Shown here: in pieces, positions 1 through 11,317 of the stretch | Numbering within the stretch: the first letter of the stretch is position 1 | Layout: each line of letters starts with the position of its first letter | Assembly (NCBI RefSeq): GCF_000512585.2 | Contig: NC_089242.1 | Span: 1,426,001-1,490,000 of the forward strand | DNA from: Kwoniella bestiolae CBS 10118 | Taxonomy: Eukaryota > Basidiomycota > Tremellomycetes > Tremellales > Cryptococcaceae | DNA: 64,000 nt | Direction of reading: 5' to 3' | The notes under the pieces: model-generated | Told to the model about the DNA's origin: nothing | Seen by the model: only the letters and a program-made list of their open reading frames with translations | Database searches by the model: none | Program-made: the position numbers and the translations under genes

Positions 1-1
1 C

Positions 2-905
2 CAGCATATTAGTCAGCTGCCAAACCTTCAGGAAGACGTTGTCGCGAAGAAATACGAGAGGATGGAAGATTGGTCACGGGATGGGGAGTTGACGTGGGGT
101 GAATGGGGGAGAACGCAGGGTAGGGCCGCTCACACAGCTTTCTCGAAGCATGCGAAGGTTGGTTGGACGCCAAGGTGGCCCGAGATGATTGCTGCGGATG
201 CTGTTAGAGGGTTCTTCACTCATTTCAGTCAACCTTCAACCCAAGATACCGCCGCTCGTTCGTCTTGTATCGCTATCGACAAAGCCAGTGATGTTACGGG
301 TGAAACCCAAGTAGATCAACCAACATCCAAGTCTATGACTGATCAAGACCACTTCAGCCCCCTCACTCAGATCATATCCCCCCTAAACGGCGGGATCATC
401 CCCCGCTCTGCGCCATACAAAGACCCCACTTACCAAGATATCGAACACACCCAGATAACCTACCTGACCATGACGGGGTACGACCCCTCGCAGATCAGTG
501 TAATAATGCAGCAGTTCCGAATCGCGAAATCCCTCGAGATTGAGAGGTTGATGGGTAAGGGCGATGAGGGGGTGCAGGCGTATGGGTGGGAGGGGAGGAA
601 GTTGGTGATTCAGGATCCGTTCAAATGGGGCAAAGTGAGTGATAAGGTAGAACAGGAGAACGAAATGTGTTGAATTAGATTGGTTGCTGATGAGGTTGAG
701 GTTGATAACTGATAGAGTCAAGTTGGAGATATGACCGAGGAGATCTGCGATGATTTCTTTGAGGTGAGTCCGAGCTTAGTTCTGTTTATCAGCTGGGGGT
801 AGGGGGGGAGACGTTAACGATCAGGCAGTATACCTCAGTGCATTACCCAAACACACGAGAGACTGGAGAGATTGGGATCAAGAGCTGGCATTGAGGATAT
901 CTTGA
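2..905 (+). CDS. 3' part of an unrecognised gene
   Basis: The frame is open from base 2, so the gene starts outside the window. Exons are 2-634, 716-763 and 825-905, joined by introns with GTGAGT donors and TAG/CAG acceptors; all junctions are in phase 0 and the last exon ends in TGA at 903-905. The visible C-terminal part is about 253 residues. It contains an aromatic- and arginine-rich stretch (WGEWGRTQGRAAHTAF, then GWTPRWPEMIAADAVRGFF) that looks like a folded domain, followed by a Ser/Gln/Asp-rich linker and a helical tail. I do not recognise the family. Splicing is well supported; function is unknown. Confidence 0.6.
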
Positions 906-1180
906 CATTTTAACATAGTTCTACGATTGCGATGTTGTCGTCAAAAGGGGTTATTGATTTATGGAGTATAAGTAGTCTTGTACGTAGCTGAGATAACTCA
1001 GAGAAACCTTATAATCAGGCGTATCAGATGGCATGTATCTAGTGATTGATAATATGGTAGCATACATGTATACCGAATTGCAATGAGAGAAACTATAAGC
1101 ACACATATAATATAAGCACGTACATACTTCTTTCTTTGATCTCCGCCCCTCATCTTCAAACATCCTCCAAACATCTCCCG

Positions 1181-3346
1181 CTACGTACTATTCGCCACAC
1201 TTCCACCTATCCCAGACCCAACGACACTTCCCTCCCCAAGCCCAGAACCCACTACACTCCCTTCAACCGAATTATACGCAACCTCACTTCCCTGTCCATC
1301 CCGCTTAACCATCTCATCCGAATATCCAGCATAACTAACCTGATCCGATATCCCATCTCCCTTCCCATTAACATCCACCACACCCAGCTCATACTCCCCC
1401 TTCCAGAACTCTTCAGGCAATTCCCCAAACTCATCAAACACCTCATCCCAATTATCTCTCAATTCTTCCTCTCCGCCTTCATCCTCTTCGTTCACCTGGC
1501 TACTGAACCCAGCATTCTCATTCTCACTGTTGATCCTATCTTTCTCTTCTTTGATTTGTTTCCTTATAACTTCAGAGGTAACGTCAATCTTCTTATAACT
1601 GTCCAACAGCGTGTGAACCCCACTGGGTGTAATCACATAATCGATTGTACTAGCCGGTGAGAACGGTGAAAAGACCACATGTAGTTTCCTTATCAACGTA
1701 GGTCTGATATCTCCTTCTTCTTCGTTCTGAAGGTATGCCCGATCTTCCGGTCTGTTCCGTTTATGCGAAGTAAGGTTATACTGATCCAGAAGTCTCCTTC
1801 TCCCCGTCCGACTCAACATGATCCTCACATTCACGGCGTTCGCCCACACAATCCCCAGGGAAGCTTCCTTCTTCAGTTGCTCACTCTCACCAGAGAACCA
1901 CCTACTCTGGGTCTTATAGATCATAGCGATGTCTTCAGGATTAGCGTTATTCTGCCCCGTAAACGGTTGAGTCTGCATAAAGCTCGAGGTAGGCTGAGAG
2001 TAAGATACAGGTGTAGACCTCTGAAAAACATCCGAGACCTGATTGATAATCAGGATCGAAAGATCGTACTTCACTGCTATGGCTTTGAGCGCATCAGCGA
2101 CTATACATAGGTGTTTCGATCTCTCGGCCAGGGAGAGGGCGTTTGGTGCAGTAGGTCGCTCGTGGTCGTTTGTTCCTCCTCGGAACAACGCCGTGATTGA
2201 ATCGAGAATGATGAGTCGGATAGGTAGTTGGTGATTTGTAGAGGTATTAGGATCCAACCGGGACTCGAGGATGGCAGGGATAGCATAGTTCAGAGCATGT
2301 TCCAAAGCATCTACGTCTCCTACTCTGTTTGTCAGGATGTTATCCAGCAGGTTCTTGACTCTTCTTTCTCCGCCGAGCAAGGTTGGCTCATGTAATGATA
2401 GGAGGTGTTGGCCTAGTTGGACTAGTCGGTCGGTCGAGAGTTCTCGCTCGGAAGTGAGGATGAGTGATCCGCCTGGTGACGAGGTGAGAGAAGGGAGCTG
2501 GAAGGTTAGGGCGAGATGCAGTGACAAGTGGGATTTACCAGCGGCGCTGGGGAACAGACGAGAGATCAGTACATACGCGCTTCATCAAGTGAAAGGAGAA
2601 CAGGAGGAAGTAGAATGAACAGCGATAAGGAGTGTATCGCTTACTGGATCAAAAGATTGAAGATTGGTCTGACTCACCTCTCCCCAGTAATCTCATACAA
2701 ACATCCCCTCCTTATACCCCCTCCCAAAGCCTCATCCAATCCAGCATCCCCCGTAGACACCCACTTAGCCTTCCCCTTTCCTTTTCTGTCTAGTGTCTCA
2801 TCATCATCGTCTGAATGCAATCTGGAAGGACCAACTCCAGTGCTCTGCTCCTGATCGTATATCTCGTCTAAGCGTTTGGTGGAGGGTGCGATTGCATGAC
2901 TGACTTGGCGGACGTATGACTGAGCGATGGGGATCTTCACTTTAAGTAGGTCCGATAGGCGAGGTAAAGGGGTAAGAAGGATGGAGGAAGTTGAGAGGGA
3001 GGCTATGGTTGTTGGTTCGGTTGTGAGGGTGTCGGAGTAGTGTAGGTAGGGTTCGATCATTTTGATGTAGGACAGAATACGAGTGACGGGTTATTGTCAA
3101 ATATGTTCCAATGGGTAATAGTATGGAGAAGAACGGAAGGAAAGAGAAGATAACAGTGAGGTTGAGGTTGAGGGGGAAAGAAAGTATACATATGTATGAG
3201 ATGGAGGATGAGCACGGTGGTCGGTTGACGTCAGCTCACCATCAAACTTCATTTTACAACAACAACACCAACTCACCTCGATTAGCAGCATCGATCAACT
3301 CTTTCGATACGTCCAGCTCATCTATAAGTGGTATGATGAATGACAT
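1181..3346 (-). CDS. RAD51 paralog, XRCC3/Rad57 type
   Basis: A RecA-fold ATPase expected to act with Rad51 in homologous recombination repair. Exons are 3346-3277, 3002-2678 and 2546-1181, giving 586 residues. The first intron (274 nt) is long for this window; its acceptor at 3004-3003 was chosen because it is the only one that joins DAANR to ASLSTSSILL in frame. The Walker A motif GESAAGKS (about residues 130-137) is split by the second intron. Walker B is LIILDS at about 243-248. The later block GIVWANAVNVRIMLSRTGRR matches the region after the core in XRCC3/Rad57 proteins. The last ~130 residues are acidic, then Gly/Ser/Val-rich with the unit EGSVVGSG twice, so the protein is longer than typical family members. 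Family assignment is firm; which paralog it is remains inference. Confidence 0.85.
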
Positions 3347-3717
3347 GTAGATGCAAGAGGTGTATGTAAGAAGTGTATGCAAGATATGAGGTATGCAGAG
3401 TTGAGGTGATGATATCGGGTTGTACGAGTGGTGTACTCGTAATGTTGGTTGAAAGGTCCAAAGGTCATACGCGTCACGTCGTGGGTCAACATGAGTGGCA
3501 AAAATACAAGTATGTCAACATACTGTTCTCATGAATAATTTACAAATAATAGAAAGGTAAATGTTTGATACATGTTGACAAGCTGAACATCGGCGTATAC
3601 ATGCAACTCAGAGAAATTATAAGCAGATAACATTTCTCCTGGAAAAATCACAAATCTATCAAGTTCCATACTGACCCAACCAAGACAAAGCAACATCAGC
3701 GATAAATCATTGACACT

Positions 3718-4609
3718 TCACCCCAACCCTATATCGAAAACCGACCAGACGAAACACTCACTCTGATTGATCTTCGACCCCTCCGAATCAGGTCCATCTC
3801 CACAATACTCCGTCCTCACATAGAAATCACCCTGCTCATCTACCGTCTCACCCAAGCAATATCTGGCAGTATCAGGCTCAGATGGGGTTCTGACGGATAT
3901 CCGTTGATCGGGACCTATCATCCACCTGTAATGATGCGATCAGGTCTATCAGCCATCTCGCTTCCTTGGGGCTGGGGAGAGTATGCCTATCACCCATTTG
4001 ATATCTCTCAAGGACAGTCCCAGTACTCAAACGACCCTCGCTTACAATAAGATCGAGCCACCCTTACCGGTCCAACTCTCCATGATTGACTTGAGAGGAA
4101 GAAGCAAGAACCCACCTCTGTCCCAAACTACCTCCATCCCTCTCAGCAAGCACCGTCGCATTAGTTTGATTCCCCCACCTCCCACCCTCCAATACCGGTT
4201 CATCCACACACTCTCTACAAACTATCTCTCCAGGCTTTGCATCGAAATCAAGGGGTACAGTCCAATTGGTACTGTACGTGCTGTTTTGTATGAGTGTTAA
4301 TTCAGGCTGGGCGTATCCCTCTGAATCGAGGATTGCTGAGAGGCAGCGGGAGGTGTTGTAGTTGAGTTGGAATTTGACTTGTCTCGTATTGTCCTTGACA
4401 CTAGGATCGGATGAGCTTGTACTGGTACTTGTGCTTGTACTGGTGCTTGTACTGGTGCTTGCAGTAACACCAGTGTGAGAGCCAGAGTTGGCGGTAGAAG
4501 GAGTAACGGATGAGGGTAGAGTCCCCGAGCTGGACGGGGTGGTATCGGACGTAGAAGACGCAGACGCAGCGATAACCTGCGATACGAGCAATAATACTAC
4601 AGCAAACAT
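3718..4609 (-). CDS. Secreted Ser/Thr-rich protein, unknown function
   Basis: Two exons, 4609-4068 and 3925-3718, give 249 residues. The protein starts with a hydrophobic signal peptide (about residues 1-15, cut near VIAASA). A Ser/Thr linker follows, including an (ST)n run encoded by a simple repeat near 4416-4465, which is likely O-glycosylated. The rest is a Cys-containing domain with several Asn-X-Ser/Thr sites (NTSR, NSTY, NWTV, NQTN, NATV) and paired-Cys motifs such as VCREC. The intron (4067-3926) has GTAAGG at its 5' end and TTACAG at its 3' end and keeps phase 2. I do not recognise the C-terminal domain. A cell-wall or extracellular protein is the natural inference. Confidence 0.75.
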
Positions 4610-5330
4610 ACTATCAACGATTATCTGGTGAATAGGTTATGACACTCTCTATACAGTTAACTCATTCCAAGCGTAGTGCAAAGAGGCATTGTAATTTTCC
4701 AGATTGAGATTGAGACATTGTTAAGTCACCTTCAGATTGAATCTTGCGCATGTCCCGAAACAGCATCAGACCAATTACCCCTCTCTCTTCCTTTCATCGT
4801 ACAGTATAGCCTCGTAAGCCCTCAAAAGGGTGATTGACATGGAAGGATCAAAGGGATGTGACGGACATGAATCATGCTTTAACCCATGAATCGTTGCTTT
4901 GAAAGGGTCCTCACGTTTCTTCCTTCCTTTCATCCGACAAATTAACAAATCAACGTCTACTCCATAATCTAACCCTTATGGTCTATCAATCTAAATGGCT
5001 TACTCGCAACCCCCATATCCAGTATATCATAGCACTGCGATACCTTGCCAGCAGTGCTACCAATTTGACTGTGCCGGTTGAACAGACTGCATTTTTACTA
5101 TTTACTTCTTTTCTGCTCTACTATACTACTATACTACTACTATAGCAACACCTTTCCTTTCCACCACCAACCCCGGACGCCCAAAGCGATATAGCACCTA
5201 GTTTGAATTTTACAAATATAGAAGAAATGGGGTATAAAACAATGATGGAGATCTAAAATGACAATGACTATGAATGAGAAATGAGAGTGTTGAAGCTCAT
5301 ATGCAATTAATCAGAAACCAAAGAAAACGC

Positions 5331-7944
5331 TTAGGCGTAAGTCTCTCTGGCCCATTTGGCAGCGGCGACCAAGTTGGCAAGAGATTCCTCGGTTTCCTTC
5401 CATCCTCGGGTCTTGAGACCACAATCGGGGTTAACAACCATGAGGTCGGCGGGGAGCACCTTAACCATGGAGGCGATTCGGTCCTTGATCTCTTGTTCAG
5501 AGGGGACTCGGGGGGAGTGGATATCGTAGACACCGGGACCAATCTCGTTGGAGTATCCGTATGATTTGAAGACGTCGAGCAACTTCAAGTCGGCCTTGGA
5601 GGCTTCGATGGAGATGACATCGGCATCTAATCGTTGAATGGAGGGGAAGATATCTCCGAAGTCGGAGTAACAGAAGTGGGAGTGGACTTGGATGTCGTCC
5701 TCTACACCAGAGGTGGAGAGTCTGAAAGAGTCAACAGCCCAGGTGAGGTAGTTGTCCCAGTCGGCCTTTCGGAGAGGGAGACCTTCTCGGATAGCGGGCT
5801 CATCGACTTGGATGGCCTTGATACCGGCGTTGGCGAGGTCGACGACTTCGTCTCGGAGAGCAAGAGCAAGTTGCTTTGATTGGATCTCCTTGGTGACATC
5901 GGCTCGGGGGAAAGACCAGTTGAGGATGGTGACGGGACCAGTCAACATACCCTTCATGGGGAGCTTGGTCAAAGATTGAGCGTATGATGACCATCGGACG
6001 GTCATGGGGGAAGGTCTGGAGACATCGGAGACAACGATGGGGGGTCGGACGTATCGAGAACCGTAAGATTGAACCCAACCAAGTTGAGTGAAGATGAAAC
6101 CGTTCAATTGTTCACCGAAGTATTGAACCATATCGTTTCGTTCAGGTTCACCGTGGACGAGCAAGTCAAGTCCAACCTTCTCTTGGAATTCAACAACGGA
6201 ACCAACTTCCTTCTCCATAGCCTTCTCGTAGTCCTCCTTGGAGAGCTCACCCTTGGTGAACTTGGATCGGGCCACTCGGATTTCCTTGGTTTGAGGGAAA
6301 GATCCGATGGTGGTGGTGGGGAACTTGGGGAGGTTGAGGTGCTTCTTTTGGGCTTCTCGTCGAGCGGGGAAAGGTGATTTTCTCTTGAGTTGCTCCTCGG
6401 TGATGGCGGTAACTCGGTCTCGGACAGCTGAGTCGGAAGTTCGTTCGAACTCTCTTCGGGCAGCGATGTCCTTGGAGTTTTGCTCGAAAGCCTCGGATTC
6501 TTTACCGTTGAGGGCACCGGCGAGAGTGGCAACTTCCTCACACTTCTCGGTAGCGAAGGACAACCAAGAGACTTGTTGAGGGGTCAACTTGGTCTCGACC
6601 TTGATGGAGATAGGGGTGTGGAGGAGGGAAGAAGAGGTGGAGACGGTTACTTTGTCGGCACCGAGTTCAGCGATAGCCTTGTCGGCGAGGGCCTTGGAAG
6701 CCTTAAGGTCGTTCTTCCAGATGTTTCTACCGGAAACGACACCGAGTTCGATAGCGATCTTGGTGGGTTTGAGGGCAGCGAGGACTTCATCAAGTTGCTT
6801 GGGCTCTCGGTCGAGATCGAGGTGGAGAGCGTAGATGGGGAGATCTTTAAGGAATTCAATGGATTTACCAACTCGACCGTAAGCGGTGGTGATGGTGATC
6901 TTAGGGGCGACAGGAGCAAGAGCCTCGTAGGTCTTCTTGAAGAGGTCACCTTGTTGCTCGGCCTTGTCCAAGACGAGGATAGGCTCATCAATTTGGACTT
7001 CCTCGACACCAGCTTCCTTGAGCTCAGTCAAGAGTTGCTTGTAGACAGGGATCAATTTGTCGAGGAGGGAGATGGGCTCGAAATCAGCGGGAGCGTCTCG
7101 GCCAGCTCGGACGAGGGAGAGGTAGGTGATAGGACCGAAGAGAACTGGTCGAGTGGTGATACCGAGTTCCTTGGCTTCCTTGTATTCGTTCAATTGTTGG
7201 TTGTTCTTAAGGGAGAACTCGGTGGATGGGGAGTGGTCGACCTTGACGATGTGGTAGTTGGAGTCGAAGCTGAGATGAGGCAGAAAAGAATCAGCCACGT
7301 GCGTGGTGTCCAAGCGAGAGAGACGAGGGCAGACTCACAATTTACCCATTTCGGAGGCAACTACATCGATACCCTTGGCTCGGTCTTGTCTTCCTCGACC
7401 CATGGCTGGAAGGAGGGTTAGCTGATGTGAAATTCGACATTCAAGCAGCTGACTTACCGAAGTAGGTGTCGAGAGGGGACAACTTTTGCTCAACGTATCG
7501 TTGAGGGATGACACCGAAGTTGAAGGAGTGGTCGAGGAGGTGGTCGTAGAGGGTGAAGTCACCGCTGCAGAGTATTGAATGTCAGTTGGTGATCTTCCGT
7601 GTACTCGATCCTGAACGGGACAACTCACGAAGGGACGACATCTACACCAGCGTTCTTGATGGACTCCCATCGTTCCTTTCGGATGTTTTTGGCAGTCTCT
7701 TGGAGTTGCTCAGCAGATGTGTTACCGGCCCAGTAAGACTCGATGGCCTGAGAGTGAAAGAGTCAGCATGATTGATCCAGCATCGAGATGTGCAGCTGAT
7801 CAGGCGATTGAAGGGATACGCTGTGTGAAAATGATGAAGGAAGACGATCGAACGTTCTTGAAATGGGGAATGTGTGAGACTGACCTTCTTGGCGGATCTG
7901 TTAACACCGACACGGGGGTAACCTAAGACAGCGGACTTGACCAT
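5331..7944 (-). CDS. MET6: Cobalamin-independent methionine synthase
   Basis: It transfers the methyl group of 5-methyltetrahydropteroyltriglutamate to homocysteine, the last step of methionine synthesis, in the cytosol. Five exons (7944-7885, 7747-7629, 7564-7458, 7405-7339, 7269-5331) give 763 residues, the usual length of the family. The N-terminal half starts MVKSAVLGYPRVG and contains the FFDSNYHI block. The C-terminal half carries the catalytic zinc ligands: HFC (His about 649, Cys about 651), Glu near 673 in SIEASK, and Cys about 734 in PDCGLKTRGW. The four introns crowd into the first 680 bases and the 1.9-kb last exon is uninterrupted, common for highly expressed fungal genes. Long antisense ORFs over this gene are codon-bias shadows. 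Confidence 0.97.
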
Positions 7945-8559
7945 TTTGATAAAGATAATTTTGTTTTATGGAGAAGGAGAAAAAAGAAAAGAGGATGAAG
8001 AAGAAATAACAAGAAAGATGTTGTAGAGGAAGAAAGAGATGGGGAGTAGGGCAGGTTTGGGATGGTGGTAGATGGTACGAGAATCGGAAAACACGGTTGG
8101 AAAAAAAAATACGACCCCCGTGCATACAGTAGAGCGAATCGAAAAAAGATATGTTCAGGGAAAATCGAATTCAAGGGAAATGTATATATGCTAGGACTTT
8201 ATCAGTGAGATGGCGCGATTAATACGAATCAAGTGACGTGGCATTTGACACCGTCTACCTAGAGGCAATCCCGATTCAGCGGCATACAGCTCAAACATAT
8301 AACCGAAGCAAGGGGAAAGACGCTGATGATAACGATACCTATTCCAAGTAGATCGGGAGTGCGGGTGCATCGACAGATTCATCGGACATGCCTGACTGTG
8401 GAGGAACGAGCATAGTTTGTGAAGCGACCATACCCAAACCCTTCTTTGATCCATCATCTGCTCATCGAGTGGTTGGGTCGTTGACGTCCATAAACCACGA
8501 GATCAGTATGCGAGATGAGAGATATACATGCAATACAATCTCATCTTGAAACACAACCC

Positions 8560-10202
8560 CTACTCCTCCCTAGCTTTCTTCTCCCTCTTCTCCCTCTCAT
8601 CCTCCTCCCGTTGTCTCTTCCTAGCCAAGAACCTCTCCCTTGCCTCCTGCCTCTTCCTCTCAGCATCCCCATTATCCCCCTCCCTCCTCCTCCTAGCTTC
8701 TTCCTCTTCAACTCTCACCTTCTCCTCTTCCTCCTTGCGTTTTCGCTCAGCTTGCTCCCTCATCTGATGAGCCAGTCTCCTACGTTCCCTTTCCATCCTC
8801 TCAGAATAGCTCGCAGCTGTACCGACCGCACGGGATTTGTACGGTCCCTCATTGACTTCTCCACTCCTTTGTCCGGATAGTAGGGAGTTGGGTAATGCAG
8901 GTGGTTTGGGTTTTTTGGTTATATTCAGACCGGCTTTCAGGAGAGATCGCTTATCTACTATCTCGCCTTCATCGTTTATCTCCACATCTGGGTTCTTGTC
9001 ATTACCCCCTCCACCAGTATTGGAGGAACCGCTGGGTTGGGCTTGAGCTTGAGCCTTAGCTTCCCTAGCTAATAGGGGATCGTACTCCTCTTCATCGTCA
9101 TATTCTGGTTTGTTTGATGGTCCACTAGGAGGCCTTATCGCCAGGGAAGGTCCCTGTCCTGCGACGCTGGATGGTCCAGAGGTAGCTGCCACGGCAGCTG
9201 CATTCTCAGCTTCGGAGGATTCCAACATTGATTTGTAGAAGGCTGTTAGACCTGGACCGGAGCGGGTTTTACGTAGTTCCTCTATAAGTAGAATGAGATA
9301 TGGGTCAGCTTTTGTTCAATATAAGGTGTGATTAAGCATCTCGAAGAAACGGTCGTCCAGACATAAGCTAGAGAGGACAAAATGAATGGTGAAGCCAGGT
9401 GGCCAAAAGAAAGAGAGCATAGCGATCATGATCGTAGAAGTGTTTCCAGGAGTAAAAGATCTCGCAAATAAAAGCCAATATGCTGGGTCTGAATTAACGA
9501 CAAGACAGAGGAGGGCGACATATCTCAAGGTATCTCCAAGATACGAAAGAGCATCAACTCACCTTCCCGTTTCCTCTCCTCCTCCTCAGCCTTCCTGACC
9601 TCCTCCATCTGCCTCTTATAATTATCCGTAACGAACTTCTCCTTCCCCTCAAACTCGTCCCCTTCATTCTCCCTCTCTCTTTGCAAAGCCTTCTCCTCCG
9701 CTCTGAGCTTATCAAGTTTACGTGTCTGAGCAGATGCCAAAAAGCTCTCGATATATTTCGGTTTACGTTCTTCCGATTCCTTCTTCTTGTTTTCCTCTTG
9801 AAGGCGTTCAGCAGATTTCATACTTTCATAGTGCTCGTCGTAGTTGAATATCGATTGGTCTATCGATTCAGCCATTTTGAGGGCCTTGCGTTCGTTCCTT
9901 GATAAAAGGTTGGTTTGCCCAACGGGTGCTTTTGCTTTGGGTTTGGGCTTGGATGGACCAGCGAGGGCATTACCTACTTCATCGTCATCTTCGTCGAATG
10001 AGAAGGCGGGTTTCTTGTTGGGACCAGTAGAAGGTGACGGTTTCTGAGGAGCTTTGGACTTGGCTAGGAGGAGTTCGAAGTTGGATTTGGGTGTTGAAGA
10101 TGAGGCATTGTTGGTGCTGGTGTTGCTGGTGGAAGCGGATTTGGAAGACGAGGAAGTAGGAGGAGCAAAAGAAAAGGACAGCTTGGTACCGTTCGAGGAC
10201 AT
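8560..10202 (-). CDS. NSRP1/CCDC55-family splicing regulator
   Basis: Two exons, 10202-9563 and 9281-8560, encode 453 residues. After a low-complexity N-terminus (FSFAPP, Ser/Asn-rich) comes the family's conserved helical region: IDQSIFNYDEHYESM, then RKPKYIESFLASAQTRKLDK, an Arg/Glu coiled coil with KEKFVTDNYKRQMEEV, and after the intron GLTAFYKSMLE, which matches the GFYRHLL block of NSRP1. The C-terminus is a long Lys/Arg/Glu helix. Known members are nuclear-speckle proteins that influence splice-site choice; a nuclear role here is by homology. The intron (9562-9282, 281 nt) is longer than most in the window and falls inside the conserved domain. Confidence 0.85.
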
Positions 10203-10630
10203 CTTGGGCTCAACTTTGATTGAGATGAGATGATAGGTTCAGCAAGAGTGGGAGTTGTCTACAATATCGACATGGGATTAATGCTATGAGTTAGTCAACC
10301 TTGAAATGAAGTACAACAACACCTGAAGTACTGACTAGTCGAATCTTACGTAAGTATTGGGATGGGTGGCAATTTTCACAGTTAGCCGCTATGCTGTGCC
10401 TGAATCAAGTGAATGGCTTAACGTCATACCACTCACCACAAAAACGTTTCATATGAACGGGCATCAGAACATGAAATACAGATAACGATTCCTCATTGAT
10501 ACTTGTACCGTCTAGTCTACTATTATTCCCACTATTATCATTGACAACACCCCAAAACTGCATTACCGACAAGCTACTCTCACGATCACTGAATAAACTA
10601 GATCATCGCAAGAACAAGACATACACAAAC

Positions 10631-10959
10631 ATGGGTTGGTCATGTAAGTCCCTTCTCCCTTCCCCCTCACTCCTCCCCTTCCCAAGCTGATGATGAATGG
10701 GTGCAAATAGATCACAAGCGGATAACGCTCATACCAAAGGTGTGTCCATGCTACTCTGACCAACATGCTCAAATGAGAACCACATACTAATATTCATCAA
10801 CGCAGGTCATGTACCTAAACATCAACGGTTAGTCAACCACTCTCTTTCCTCCCACGAGTCATAATCTTCTCGAGAAGGATGTAAGTTGATATGCGAGAGA
10901 TAATAGGTAAACGATGGAATATCTCTTTCGGATCAGGTCATTTCAGATACAACCCTTAG
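10631..10959 (+). CDS. Possible four-exon microprotein gene (28 residues)
   Basis: Exons 10631-10643, 10711-10739, 10806-10827 and 10937-10959 join in frame from ATG to TAG, giving a 28-residue basic peptide that starts MGWSYHKRITLIPKV. The three introns look genuine: GTAAGT/AATAG with a gctgat branch site, GTGTGT/CGCAG with actaat, and GTTAGT/ATCAG. A further likely intron (GTGAGT after 10985, accag near 11045) lies in the downstream part. An alternative frame through the same junctions stays open past 11100 (with HVPKHQRSFQIQP across two exons) but has no clear start codon. The locus is therefore probably transcribed and spliced, but which frame is coding, or whether it is a noncoding RNA, is unresolved. 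Confidence 0.3.
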
Positions 10960-11317
10960 TCTTCTCTCACAACACATGGTCATCGTGAGTCTTCTTCGCC
11001 ATACATCTGTACTCATTCCCATCCTGAGTTCGCTGATTTTACCAGTTGTTTAGACGATCTCGTCCCTCCCGAATCCTGTATAATACCCAACATACCACAT
11101 TGTATCTTATACCCAAATCCAATTCGATCTCATGTAATACACGGATACTTCACCTAACAGTCATCTGGATCTCATCTCGTTATCTATCATTCATAATCGT
11201 ACTGATCAAAAACGAAAACATATACAACAACATATCAACCTAAAATCCAAGCTCAAGCAAGTATATCTTATACCCCTGCAAGAACGAATAAGTAAGAGCA
11301 AGCAAAGAAGGGGACAG

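Noticed and set aside
1136..1660. 174-codon plus-strand ORF
   Set aside because: Antisense to the last exon of the RAD51 paralog; composition is that of a shadow frame.
6480..7421. 313-codon plus-strand ORF antisense to MET6
   Set aside because: It mirrors the strongly biased codons of MET6, has no family similarity, and crosses two MET6 introns without matching splice logic.
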